NCBI GenBank assembly: GCA_013350335.1 | Contig: CM023541.1 | Location: forward strand, 64,538,413-64,602,412 | Direction: 5' to 3' | DNA: 64,000 nt | Source: Chimonanthus salicifolius | Lineage: Eukaryota > Streptophyta > Magnoliopsida > Laurales > Calycanthaceae | Part shown: positions 33,001 through 45,000 of the stretch, piece by piece | How positions within the stretch are numbered: the first letter of the stretch is position 1 | Layout: the number at the start of each line of letters is the position of its first letter | Made by a program: the position numbers and the translations under genes | The notes under the pieces: generated by a model | Databases searched by the model: none | What the model saw: only the letters and a program-made list of their open reading frames with translations | What the model was told of the DNA's origin: nothing

Positions 33001-36000
33001 AACCAGTTATTGGTGGTGAAATCTAGCAAATTTGCATTAGGATGATGAATGAATGAAGAATTTCAAGTTCTCCCATTTGCAAAGCCTAGTGTGATTTCAT
33101 ATGCTGCCTTGGTGTGAGATGAAGGAACCTTATATGACTCAAGGTACAAATCCTTTTTTTTTTCTTCTCCATCTCTTTTTTCCCTTTCCTTTTCTCCTTT
33201 CTTTTCCCCCATTTTCCCTCTTTCTACACCTTGTTTGTGTCCCTTTTTCATCCAAACCCTAACCCTAGCCAAACCAAGACCCAACCCCACCATCGGACAC
33301 CAAAACACCACTAGGACTAGTTCGTATGATCGTACCAACAAGCCAATCTTAGCCACGTTTTACTGTATTTTGCACCCTAACCTCTAGATCCCTATCTTAG
33401 ACATGTAAATCTAATACTAACGTATTGTATGAATCTATTTGAGACATTGTTTAGTCTTAAAAACTAGAAAATAATAATAATGAATCCTTATCGGTGATAC
33501 CGTGGCTTCTGTGTGAAGCGGTGGCATGAGAGAAAGTCCCATAGCGCCCATGAGGTTGATGTGGGAGTAGATTATATGAGGGAGGGAGCACCACTCCCTT
33601 CAAACACAAGGTCTCCTAGGACGAGGTGTATGGCTAATGGGAACAAAACCTCAAGGGTTGGTATGGTATGGGCAGGCCCTACCCGAGGGCCCAAAGAGGA
33701 CAATATTGTCGTTGCGTACTCTGATACTAGGATAAGGCCTTTGGGCCCAAAGCAAAGCCGTGAGAGTATTTCAAGCCCAAAAAGGACAATATTGTGCTAG
33801 AGGGACAAGTCATTACATTATCTCTTTGGCAAACCCTAAGTGGACCCATAACCCTATTTCATCCCTTGGGGTGACTGGTTTTTTAAATCTAGAATACCTA
33901 GGATAGAGTTTGATATGATTTAATTAGTCTTTTAAGGGATTTTGCATTAAGGGTCAGCAATACAACCATGAAGGGGCATCCATCTAGCATTTAGATCTAG
34001 GGTTTCCAATATTTGACCTTGTGATGCGGAGCATGCTTCGGTTCCTTGTTATTACCGCTATGTTACTTTCGTGTTTAGTATATTGGGTTGTTTTAGTTTT
34101 TTTTAGTAAGGGTATTTATGTAATTTCCTTTAGTTTCTTTTTAGAGGTGCCATAGCTTATAAAAAAGCACTCTCTTGTAACTTATTATACGATGATGAAT
34201 AAAATTTGAGAAAGTTTTCACAAATACCAATGAGTGGCGCGACGGTGATTTGGTGGAGAGAATCCATGAGACTTGGTGAGAAACCAAGAGGGCGTGAAGC
34301 CAAGTACACATCTCCATCTTCCTCTATCTCTTTTCTTCTCTCTTCTTTCTTCTTTTCCTTTTCTTTACCTGCTATTGAAACCCATATTCCCATCGTGTGA
34401 CTTCCGTGAACTCCCAAGACCCTCTACTGTTGTCGTGCCTCTGAAACCCCATACCCCTTTCATAACCCCTTCCTGGATACCCATACTTTGTTGCCATCCC
34501 CTATAAACCACACCCTGCTGCACAAAACCCCCCATAGATCCATCATTTATTGTCGCCAGCCCCTCTATTCCCTTTCTCTGTTGTGGCCGCCCCTTTCTTG
34601 TGCCTTCTCATGTTGCCACAACCCCTTTTGGATTTCCCTATTTTCGCCCCACTCCTTTAGCCCTCTTACGACCTTCATCACCCCTTCAAACCTCCATACC
34701 CTTTGTCGCCTCTTGACCCACAGTCACTCAATCAAAGCCTAGACCTCCATCTCCACTAACAAGTTTCCAGAACCCTTTGAACCTTCATTGTCTCTGAACC
34801 TTATCTAGTTTGAAGCCACCTTCATTTATTTCCTTCGTTTTATGGACCCCACCACCTTTTACCCCTTTAGTTCTTTTAACAAATCAGCCTCCCAAGTCCG
34901 TCATTTCTTGTTGACCACCATTGACCCGGTTAATCCCTTTAATATATTATCTTTTTAGACCCCATTATTCTCATTAACATATTATATTTGTAGGATTTGC
35001 ATGATTATGTGTGGTAATTTTATATTAATTAATTGCATATATTAATTGGTATCAGTAGCAAGGTTGGGTTGTTTCCTTAAACACTCATGGCCTTAGGTTG
35101 CATTTTATTTATTATTTTAAAAATAAAAAAATTGCATTTAAAAAATAATTAAAAATAAAAAGTTATTTTTTTTATTGTCATTCATTACATATAGTATTAG
35201 GACACAGCATCTGGATAAAATTTTCTTGCAATGGTGAGTCAGACCATCTAGAGAAATGTCAGGAGAACGCCCCCAGCTTGGATTGATCAACTTGTGACCC
35301 AATTGATTGCCTGGGTAGATGAATCCCAGAGGAGACAGGAAGACATAAATGCTAAATTCATTCCTGAACAACCCAAGAGCAAACAGTTGACTGAACTCCG
35401 AGGAGTTGATCGTAGTGGGTACCGTCAACCTCATAAGCCTCAGAAATTTACCAAAAATGACGAATGTCTCTTGAAGATTGTTCCTGTCATGCCACGGAAT
35501 TTTGATGGACATCTAGATCCCAAAGGTTTTCTCGATTGGCTATCGGATATGGAACGCTACTTTGAGTGGCATGACATGTCAGAAACTCGACGAGTCTGTT
35601 ACGCCAAATTCAAATTAGTGGAACAAGTCCGAACTTTTCGGATGACAGTAGAACAAAAAATTAAGAGGTTAAGAAAAAAACCCCTAGATTTGACACGGGA
35701 CGAAATGAAGGATTTGTTAAAAGAAAAATACGTCTCTCTCAAATACAGGCAAAGACTCAAGACCAAGAGTCAGGAGAGAGCTCTTTTGATAAGAGAACAG
35801 TCCAAGGATGAGATTGATCATGAAGATGAAAACGTAAAGATTTTTGAACAGTCCAGAAAAACTCATCTTGTTTTGGTTAGGTGTGCTTTCACTCAATCCC
35901 AATCCATAGACCTCATCCCAGTGTCAGTGTCACCTAGTCTGTTTGAGTCTGTATACGCATCTGCATAGCACATTCATGATTCACACACTGAAATTAAAAG

Positions 36001-39000
36001 TCAAATTAATATAAACAATTAACAATATAAGTTTGTTACAGATACTCATTGCAAGTCCAATGAATTTGATGTGGATGATCATGTGGAGGACCTCACGCCA
36101 TGTCCAGTTCTAGCACCTTCGCCTCCGGACCCCACCCCACATCAGCATGACCTTGTCCCACATATTGGCCTTCCTTCCTGACCATCCTATTGGCATTCTT
36201 GACCCACAGCCTCACCCTGATCCTATTGGCCTTCTTTCTTCACCGACACCCTTAGGAACCCACACAGCCCTCATCCTTAGCCCTCTACACCTACCGTAAG
36301 CGTCTTTAGACCCTTCCTTTCTCTACCAACTGCCCATACAGTCCCCCTATCCTTACTGTTAATCCCTTTCGAACTCTTTCTCCGTACTGTTACCCCCATA
36401 TAGCCAACTTGAAGCCTTTACCTGCTGCCCCACCTGTTTTAAACATCACTTTGATTCCATACAGCCATACCTAGCCCTATTTGATGATAGATTTCAGTGT
36501 TTGTGAGATCTAACAAGCCTCTCTGTTCTAAAAGGCCTTCTACTAGAAATTGTAATTAGATTTGGATTGTGCTATAATTGCTTACATTGAATTCTTAGAA
36601 TTTCATGCTTGTTTGTGGTAGATTTTATTATTCTGAATTGCGATTATTAATTTAATTTTAATTTCAGCCCATACTTTTGCTTCATCTTAATTGCATTTAG
36701 GCATTTATGGTTCCCTTTTAGCATGCCCTGCGTCACCTTGTATGTGTCAAATTTGGTATCAAAGCTTGTCCAGAGTCACCCAATCTTCTTCATCTCTTGA
36801 ACCCCTCTCTGCAACCCTGACCAGTCCCACCTCGTTTGAAGAACATACAGAGAACAACGACAGATAAGCATCCCTGCTTTGACTAATCCTGAATGATTCC
36901 ACCATATCCAGCTCTGTTCTCCTCCGTAACTACGCTGCCATCAAAGTTTAACTGCCCAGGGATAGGAGGAGATCAAGCTAAAACCTTTCTTAGAGAGGCA
37001 GCAGGCTCTCGGTTCTGCTTCTCCCCAACCGCTAATAATATCAGAGATTCTAACACCTTAAAAAAATTTCCACAGTTGAAATCCAGGCAGCAACATTGAA
37101 GCTTATTGAATCCATTACCTGAGACACCTCTCCCACCTTGCCCCTGAAAACCCTGTTGTTCCTCTCATGCCAGATGGACCAAGCTGTGCTTAAAAGAGCA
37201 GCCTTCCACAACTCTTTCCAGAAGTTACTGCAGCTGACTGACAGTAGCTCATTGAAAAGGGTGCACCATTTCCAGGCAGGCAGAAAGAAATTCCTGCTAG
37301 TTGGAAATTTTGACACCAAAGGCTCATAGGAAAACCAACAGTGAAAAGGCAAATTATTCACATTTTCTAAAGCCTTTAGGCTTAAGGGGCACACATTAAC
37401 AATCAGCATACGCCTTTTTTTCAGGTGGTCAATGGCTAAGATTTTATGATGCGGAGCATATGATTCAATAAGATTTTTATTTATTTGGCTTGATGTAAGT
37501 TCTTTTTATTTATTTATTATCTGAGGGCATTTTAGACTCTTTTCATGCAAGGGTATTTTGGTCTTTGTGCCTTATGTATCTGAATAAATAGGTTGTAAGC
37601 CCATTAGGGCAGCAACACACGGTTGAATGAATTGAAAATTTTGAGATCTTCGCAACCTTGGTGCGATTGATTGTATGGAGTGATTCCTTCGACGTGAGGC
37701 TCTTCTTTTGGCATGAAGCCTAGCGTGAGGCTATCATCCTTCCATCTTCTATTCAGGTACACATCTTCTATCTCTCTCTTCTCTTCTCTCTTCCCTTTCT
37801 TTCTTTTTTTTAATTTTCTTTTTGGAACCCAAACCCAAGCCTTACTGCCGTGAAACCCCTCTAAGCTCATCTCCTTCCTGCTGCCATATTCTCTAACCCA
37901 TTCCACTGTGTCGTGACATCAAACCAATCCCAAATCACTTCCGCCTCCCCACTTTGAGTCCCCTTTACTGCCGTAACCTTCTAAAACCCATCCTTATTGC
38001 TGCTGTTTTCCCTTCCCCATTCCTTCATTACTTCCGCTCCACCCTTACTTGTTGCCTCTTCCTCTTAAGTCCACTAGCCTTCGCCGCAACACCTAAAAGC
38101 CCTCCCCTTGCTATCCTGTAACTCTATATCCTCCTTTCCTTACCATCGTGCCTGCCTTCTTTTCTATTCCTTCATTTAAAGCACATGTTATTTAAAACCT
38201 TGTCTTTTCAATTAAAATCACATGTGCTCAGTTCATTCAAAGCTATTTCACCATTTTATTAAATCTTTTGTTTACATCAAATTCTGGGGATGTCTTGCAT
38301 GATTATCTGTGATAAATTTTATATTAATTAATTGTATTTATTAATTGATTGAATAATATCAGCCCATTTTAGCTTTAGGGTGCATTATTTCATCCCTCCT
38401 AATATTTAGGGAACCAAATTTAGGCATTTACGGATCATCCTATTAGTTGTCTTGCATCATTTTATCTAGACCCGCATTCCACCCAAAAAAAATTAACTCT
38501 AGGAGGAGCACAGCATTTCCAAATTTTTGAGGACACCTTAGGAAGCTCCCCTTTCCTCCATAGACAAACAAAAAGACTTTAACTTAAAACAGACCATGCT
38601 CGTTAGGCTCCCACAGTCTTCTATCTTTCCTTACCCCCCAAATGAAAACCTCTCTCAGAAGCTCCATTAGGGACATCCAGTCACTAAGTAGCCAGTCTTC
38701 AAGATCCCTTCTAAAACAAGGAGACCACTTAGCTTGCCCAAACTTTGCGCAGCTTGTGTCTATCCTACTAGATATATCTAATCAAATCCTCCAGTGCATT
38801 CTTTTTTGCACCCCGAATATCAAACTCTAGCAAATTGTGGCCCAGTATCATTTTCTAAAGACTAAAACTGCACTAGCACGAAAGGTATAAAATTTGCAAT
38901 GCATAAAGTATACTAGAATTTCTATTTTCACCTCCATAAACAGTTTATGATGCAACAAAAGGGTAGTCAATTTCACCCTTCATCCATTTAGTATAATTAA

Positions 39001-42000
39001 GGCAAGAATTCGTGCATTCAGATGAAAGATGACTTCCCAAAGTAATTGCATTATATAAAGACTCAAGATCGAAAAAAACTTCCATCTTTTTGTTTTCTTT
39101 TTCTAGCAAATGTAAGAAGGTATATAGAACATCTTCCTTCTTTTTCTTTTTCCTCTTTTTGTTTTTGTTGTTGTGTGTGTGTGTGGCGGGGTGGGGATGG
39201 GGGGCAAGGGGCAGAGTTTGCAAACACTGCACATTACTAGCAAAAAATATGGTTCACAACGAATGTTGATGAGGCAAACCTTATGATGTGGAATGTAGTG
39301 ATGCCATGCATAGCGAGCCTCCCCAAATAACAAAAGCATTGATCGAGGAGGGAGGAAAATAGATCTCCTCTTAACATTTGAGCAGTGATCTGAATTTTCT
39401 CTCTCTGCACTAGAACTTGCCGAAGGTAAAAGAAAACATGTACCCTGTGAGTATTTCCTGAACTCCATGATGCAGGAACCGGCTAATGAAAGGCTGAATA
39501 TAAATCCATCAAATGCTGAGTGTGTGTCTATATGTGGGGATAACCCTATCCCTGGAAGGTATTCATTGACCTGTAGAAAATCTAGAAGATATGATCAGCT
39601 GACATAAAACACAAAAGCAAAAAACAATTACACAATGCAAAACTAGGACCTTAACTCTCTCTCTCTCCTGGAAAAGGCAACAGTTGTGTGGTACATTTTC
39701 CATTTGCTTCCATTTCAATATATATATATATATATATATGTAGCGTGCAGCCGCAAACCCATAGAGTGCTCTAACAGTGGGAGCTCCATGTGGATCCCAC
39801 CTTTGACCATGGAGTTGGATAGGCTTGAAAGATCTATATGTGTGTATAATGCCTATAAAAAATCAGCATAATTAAAACAACTCTATCCATGGTTTTGAAT
39901 GACACAAAAATCAATGATAAATAGAGGTGCAAATTTATCAAGTTCAATCTCATGGCTAGTCAATCAAGATAATTTTTCATATGCATTAAATATGCACATA
40001 GATCTTTCAAACCCACCCAATCCCATAATCATAGGTGGCCTCCATATGGAGCTCCCGCAGTGGCAGTGCTTCATGAGGAGTGATTGATATATATACACAC
40101 ACTTCATCTCCAAAGAGACGTCCCTCATGAGGGACAAAAATTTATTTTGCTCAAACGGGACCCACTTGGGCCCCACTGACACCCCTTTTTCCCTCACACC
40201 CATCTACCTCCCATGAATTGGATCCCAACCCAATTTGAACCCATTTGGAGTTACTCTCGCTCTTGGATTGAAATTCACCCAAAATTGAGCCCAATTTCAC
40301 TGTTGACATTTGGACCTTTGAAAATCATGGCTTCTAACATCCAATAGTTTCAAATTGAGTTGGGGTCGAATTCATGGGAGTTAGATGGGTGTGAGAGAGG
40401 GAAACGGTATAAGTGTGGCCTACATGGGCCCCATTTGGGCAAAAGAAATTTTTGTCTCTCATGAGGGATGTCCCTCAAGTGAAAAAACACACACACACAC
40501 ACACATATACATATATGTATGTATGTATACATATATATATATATACATACATATACACAAATATACATATATATGTATATATGTATACTCTGTGTGTGTG
40601 TGTGTAATTTGCACAATATTCCAAATTAAAATATCTTTCAACATTTAATATATATATATATGTATGCATGTATACATATATATACATATACATAAATATA
40701 CATATATAGGTATATATGTATACTGTGTGTGTGTGTGTGTAATTTGCACAATATTCCAAATTAAAATGTCTTTCAACATTTAATATTTCATTAGATTAAC
40801 AAATGTCCCGAACTTTAACATTCAAGCATTGTTATTAACTTATTATATCACAATAACTTCTTGGAAAAAGTAAGACAGTAAGAAATCTTTTGAGAAACAT
40901 CAATCTCAAAAAAACACATGCACCTATAAACTCCGAAGGGATAGTAAAACAACCACTGTCATTTATCCTCCAACAGAGCTTAGCTTCTTACTTATCCCAA
41001 AAGACAAAAATAGAGCTAATGCATGGTTCAAAAAAGAAGAAGAAGAAGAGGAGGAGGAGGACCAAAGCCAATGCAGAAGAAAATTTATTTTGTCAGGTAG
41101 CATAAACTCATGCAAAGAATTAACAAAAAATAAGTGCAAAGGCATACCGTCAGTTGATCCACAGTGTTGTTTACAGCATTACCAAGGTTGGGGAACAATG
41201 AGAGCTTCTCCAGGATGGAGGAAACAAATGAAGGAAGCTCTCCCAAAAACGATTTTGCATTGACATTACGCGTCTGTATAAAGAACAAAGCAATGGTTTA
41301 GTGAGACTTGTGCAGATGGTAGTCAAGATTACGGTATTAATCAACTACCATAAGATAAGAAGCAAACTAAAAAATCTTGAGAACAAATAAACGTTTCATT
41401 AGTCGAAACGAAAATTAAGAAGATTTTGCATAGTTTAGCACAAATAATAGCAACAAGAACTGATGAGATGTACTGAAGTCTGCTTTCAGAGAAACTACAG
41501 ATTTAGCATTATAATTTTTCAAGAACGTCAATACAAGTATTGATAAAATGAAGCACCACCTTTGTCTTTTAACATGGTTGTCACTGTTCAAAGCCTCTGT
41601 ATGATGAAAAAGCATAAAGAGTGCCTCATTTTTATGAAAAATATAGATGCCAAAATCACCCATCCTTTTCAATAGAAGAAATTTGATTGGCACAACCACT
41701 AGAAGTTGTCTCTAATGAATGTAATTACACAGATTGAGATGAACTAAACCTAAAACAAGAGGTTAACTCGAAAAAACTGCAGAAGCTTGTTCACGGAAAG
41801 GTGGAGCCTTTTTCAGATGGTGGATGCAACCACTTCTTGCATAAACAAGAAGTCTCGCATGATCATCAGGGACTGGTCAAGGATTTTTCTCAGGACTAAC
41901 AGGAACTGTAGTCTCACATGATCATCAAGGACTGGTCAAGGATTTTTCTCAGGACCAGCGGCCAGAAAGAATACAATGAGGTGAAAATTCTAGCCATAAG

Positions 42001-45000
42001 GGAGGCTCCAAGGATTTACAAGGTAAAATTCAGTAGTCATTTGATCATTGAATGTGACTCGGCTAATGCATTGAAGTGGCCAAGCAGGAACATGACTGCA
42101 CCATGGAAAGCTCAGCATCCTTCTACTCTATAAATTAAGAGACGGTTTATTTGTCTGTCAAATGAATATTGACCGTTCGCTCACTGAATGGTTGTAATTC
42201 ACTTCCATGTTGGCAAATAAAAAATGTAAAAATCGTCTAAAAAAAAAAAAGGCTAAAAATAAGAACAGAAATTCTAAGATAGGATTTGGTGAGTTGCAAG
42301 GATTTGGTTCAACTTATATTATTACCTAAAAATAGAGAAAGTTCATGCAAAAATTGACTATGGGCAAATGTTGTGTTTTCATTGTATTGAGTGAGAAGGT
42401 TTTTGTTTTAATTTAGGGGTGGATGTATGTGTCAGCGGTATCCTCTTTATGTTAATTGCATGTAATCAGTTCTCTTTAAATAAAAATAAGCTAACACAAA
42501 AAAGGGGTCTGAATGAGCATCACTCGTTTATGCCTAGTTTTAACAGTACAGGTCCAGGTAGTGTTGGCTCAGGTAAGTGTTTGGGGCCAATATTGCATGA
42601 GATCATGCACTGCAAGCTATTTAATCAGCAGGTGGATGTCGTTGCAAAGGAACACTTGTCAATGCTATCAACAGATGATCTATTATTTCAAAAGGTGGAT
42701 ATCAAAGAATTGACTCATTGACCTTGAGCCACGTGGAAAAGAAGTGGGTCACAGACACCCACTTCTCCCTTATGTCTCAACTGTCAATTTTCCTTAAGGG
42801 TGACAGGGGAGGAAGAGTAATTGCACCAATCAAATCGCACTACTACTCTGTGCATCTGCCAAAGGCAGTGAAAACAGGTTCTTCCAAGGTACTAATTCCA
42901 ACTGAGATATTCTCACCAGATGGTGCATTGTTAGGGTACTTTCACCCTTCGGTAGTGTGTTCCGGATAACCCTATGGTGGGTGATTCCAAGAGTGGATGT
43001 AGGTCCCTTTGAACAAAGCCACTAAATATCGGTATTCATGCATGGTTGATTGCTTGTGGCGATGTTCTAATTGTTTCATTGCCATTTAATTAATCGGACA
43101 ATCTCTTTAGATCTAATCATTGAAACAATTAATTCAAAGTATCCAAACCTTGTATTCTGATTGATTTTATATTTTCTGGGAACGTTCCTTTAAAATATTT
43201 TAAAAATTGGAAAGTTCCTTTAAAACCTTGTGTCCACTTTTGCCTTTGTCGGTTCTTGAATGATATTGGAGTACAATTTCATCTACTTCACTCAATTCTT
43301 CATCGTGGGCCTGATTACTAGGGTATGGATCATCATATACTTCTTAGTTGATGGCTGCGTCAGGCAATCTCATCAATGAGTGTTAAGATGAGTGGAATTA
43401 GACACTCCAAATCTATATAACACCTTGTCCATTTGTTTGTTTGAGATAGTGAATCTTTGAGCAAGCTCGAATGAATGGTAACATGAAAATGCTTGTTCCA
43501 CCCTAGATCTTGCAAAGAATTCAAAATCCACATTTCTAGCAAAAGTTGAATTTGGCTATCAGGTTATTCTATTTGTACATTGATTACACATACATTCAAT
43601 AGGTTTTGGCATCATCATCATCATACATGATCTGGCCACTAATCTCATCTATCTGAGGTCGGCTTTATAAGTTCTTTTCTTCCTCTCTATCCTACAAAAA
43701 ATCATACCCTACACTCCCTCGTATCCTTTTTTGCACCTTTTGACAAAGTTTTTAAATGTCTCTCTTTCTCCTTCTTGTTCCTTCTACTTGCATGCTTTTA
43801 ATTTTTTTTTACAAGGTCGTTTCTAGTCTCTTGTGTATGTGCACAAACCATCTTAAGCAACTTTTCTTCACTTTCTCATTTATTGGGACTACTCTAAAGG
43901 TTTCTTTAATGCATTTATTCCTAGTCCTATCTTGAACATTACTCTACTCATCCATCTTAAAATATGCATTTCTAATAGGTTGTGCTGGCAATGGTAGGAA
44001 TACTATACAATACCACTAGATTATTTTGAAGTCAAGATTGAAGTGTATAGGATTTCTATTAGAAAGAGAGTATTTGTCAAAAAGGAATAATCTTAATGCA
44101 AACAAGAACCATTCCATACCTTGCTTGCATCATGCAAATTGGAGGGAAAAAAGGGTAGGCCCTTAGTAGGGTATTTCTGGAGCTAATCAGGGAGTAATTA
44201 GCACACATATCTAAGAGGTAGGGTACAACAACCATGTTCCTCAAGGGTATTGTTCTCAATTTGTAACCAAATAAAGACATGAACCATAAAGGCAATTCCT
44301 CCAGCATTGTCTCATCCAAATCCAAAACAAATTCCAAAGTATCACGCTAAACAATTTCCATCTTTCTTTCACCAACTCTTTAGGCTTTGGGGGATTGACT
44401 ACTTGACGAGGACATCCATGATGGTTACCGGGTCTATCAGAGATCAAGGAAGCGACATCACACAACAGTTAGGACGTTAAAGTTGGGCGATAACCATCAG
44501 ATTTGAAGCTTGTGCATAAATCAGTGATTAGATTACTTGAAAGGCTTGATCTGACAGTTCATTTCATCAGATCAGGTTTTGGATGCTACTTTTGTCTGGC
44601 GGATCGTGGTTGGCCCATTTAGATGGATCAACCAATCAGAGTCATCATTATTTGAGTTCAGTAGTTGATTTAAGAAATTTATTTTATAGCTTATTATATT
44701 TTATGTGAGTATCAAAATTTAGGAGCTATAGTAAGTTATTTTGGACTATTTATAGTGTTCATACATGTGGCACACATATGTCTCTGAGGTTTCTTAAGTT
44801 TTCTTAAGAATACTTGGAAGCAACCATTATTTTTGAAAAGAATACAAGTGAAGAAATTTTTTGCATACTTTTTTGTGAATACGACTTTTCCATCTTTCCT
44901 TTCATATGACTCCAGGGAAACCAAGTGTTTTCTATCATTTCTTCTTTTTCTTCTTCTCTTGTCTTTTTCTTTTCATTCTCTTTCTTCTCCAACTTTTTCC

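Larger units (their letters stand above)
29735..33040 (-). mobile_element. L1 LINE 5' half (ORF1 with RRM, DUF4283-like part, endonuclease start)
   Basis: In minus-strand order: an RRM-like ORF1 start (LHALLKRCGLVLDTIVPRKK, TFAFVRMCSGGDAERSIREL; 33029-32850), a DUF4283-like nucleic-acid-binding segment (32535-32080), a low-complexity C-terminus, and then the ORF2 endonuclease start KVLSWNLRGLG (near 30440) and end WCVDGDFNVI (near 29780). Two younger L1 pieces sit inside it (29884-30138 and about 30660-31110). The reverse transcriptase is absent. ORF1 matches the copy at 59845-61186. Confidence 0.8.

Noticed and set aside
35046..35058. TTGGTATCAGTAGC as the primer binding site of element B
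   Set aside because: The equivalent position in solo LTRs A and C lies inside the LTR, about 95 bp before its end, so the match is probably chance.
40350..40759. Tyr/Ile/His-repeat proteins on both strands
   Set aside because: They are translations of (TA)n/(AC)n/(TG)n tracts in the 135-bp tandem repeat.
42419..42969. Two adjacent open frames as a host gene
   Set aside because: No family resemblance, no clear splice structure, and they lie in an intron of ALKBH8 on the opposite strand.
44077..44465. Minus-strand open frames in ALKBH8 intron 2
   Set aside because: Short overlapping frames with stops and no family signature.
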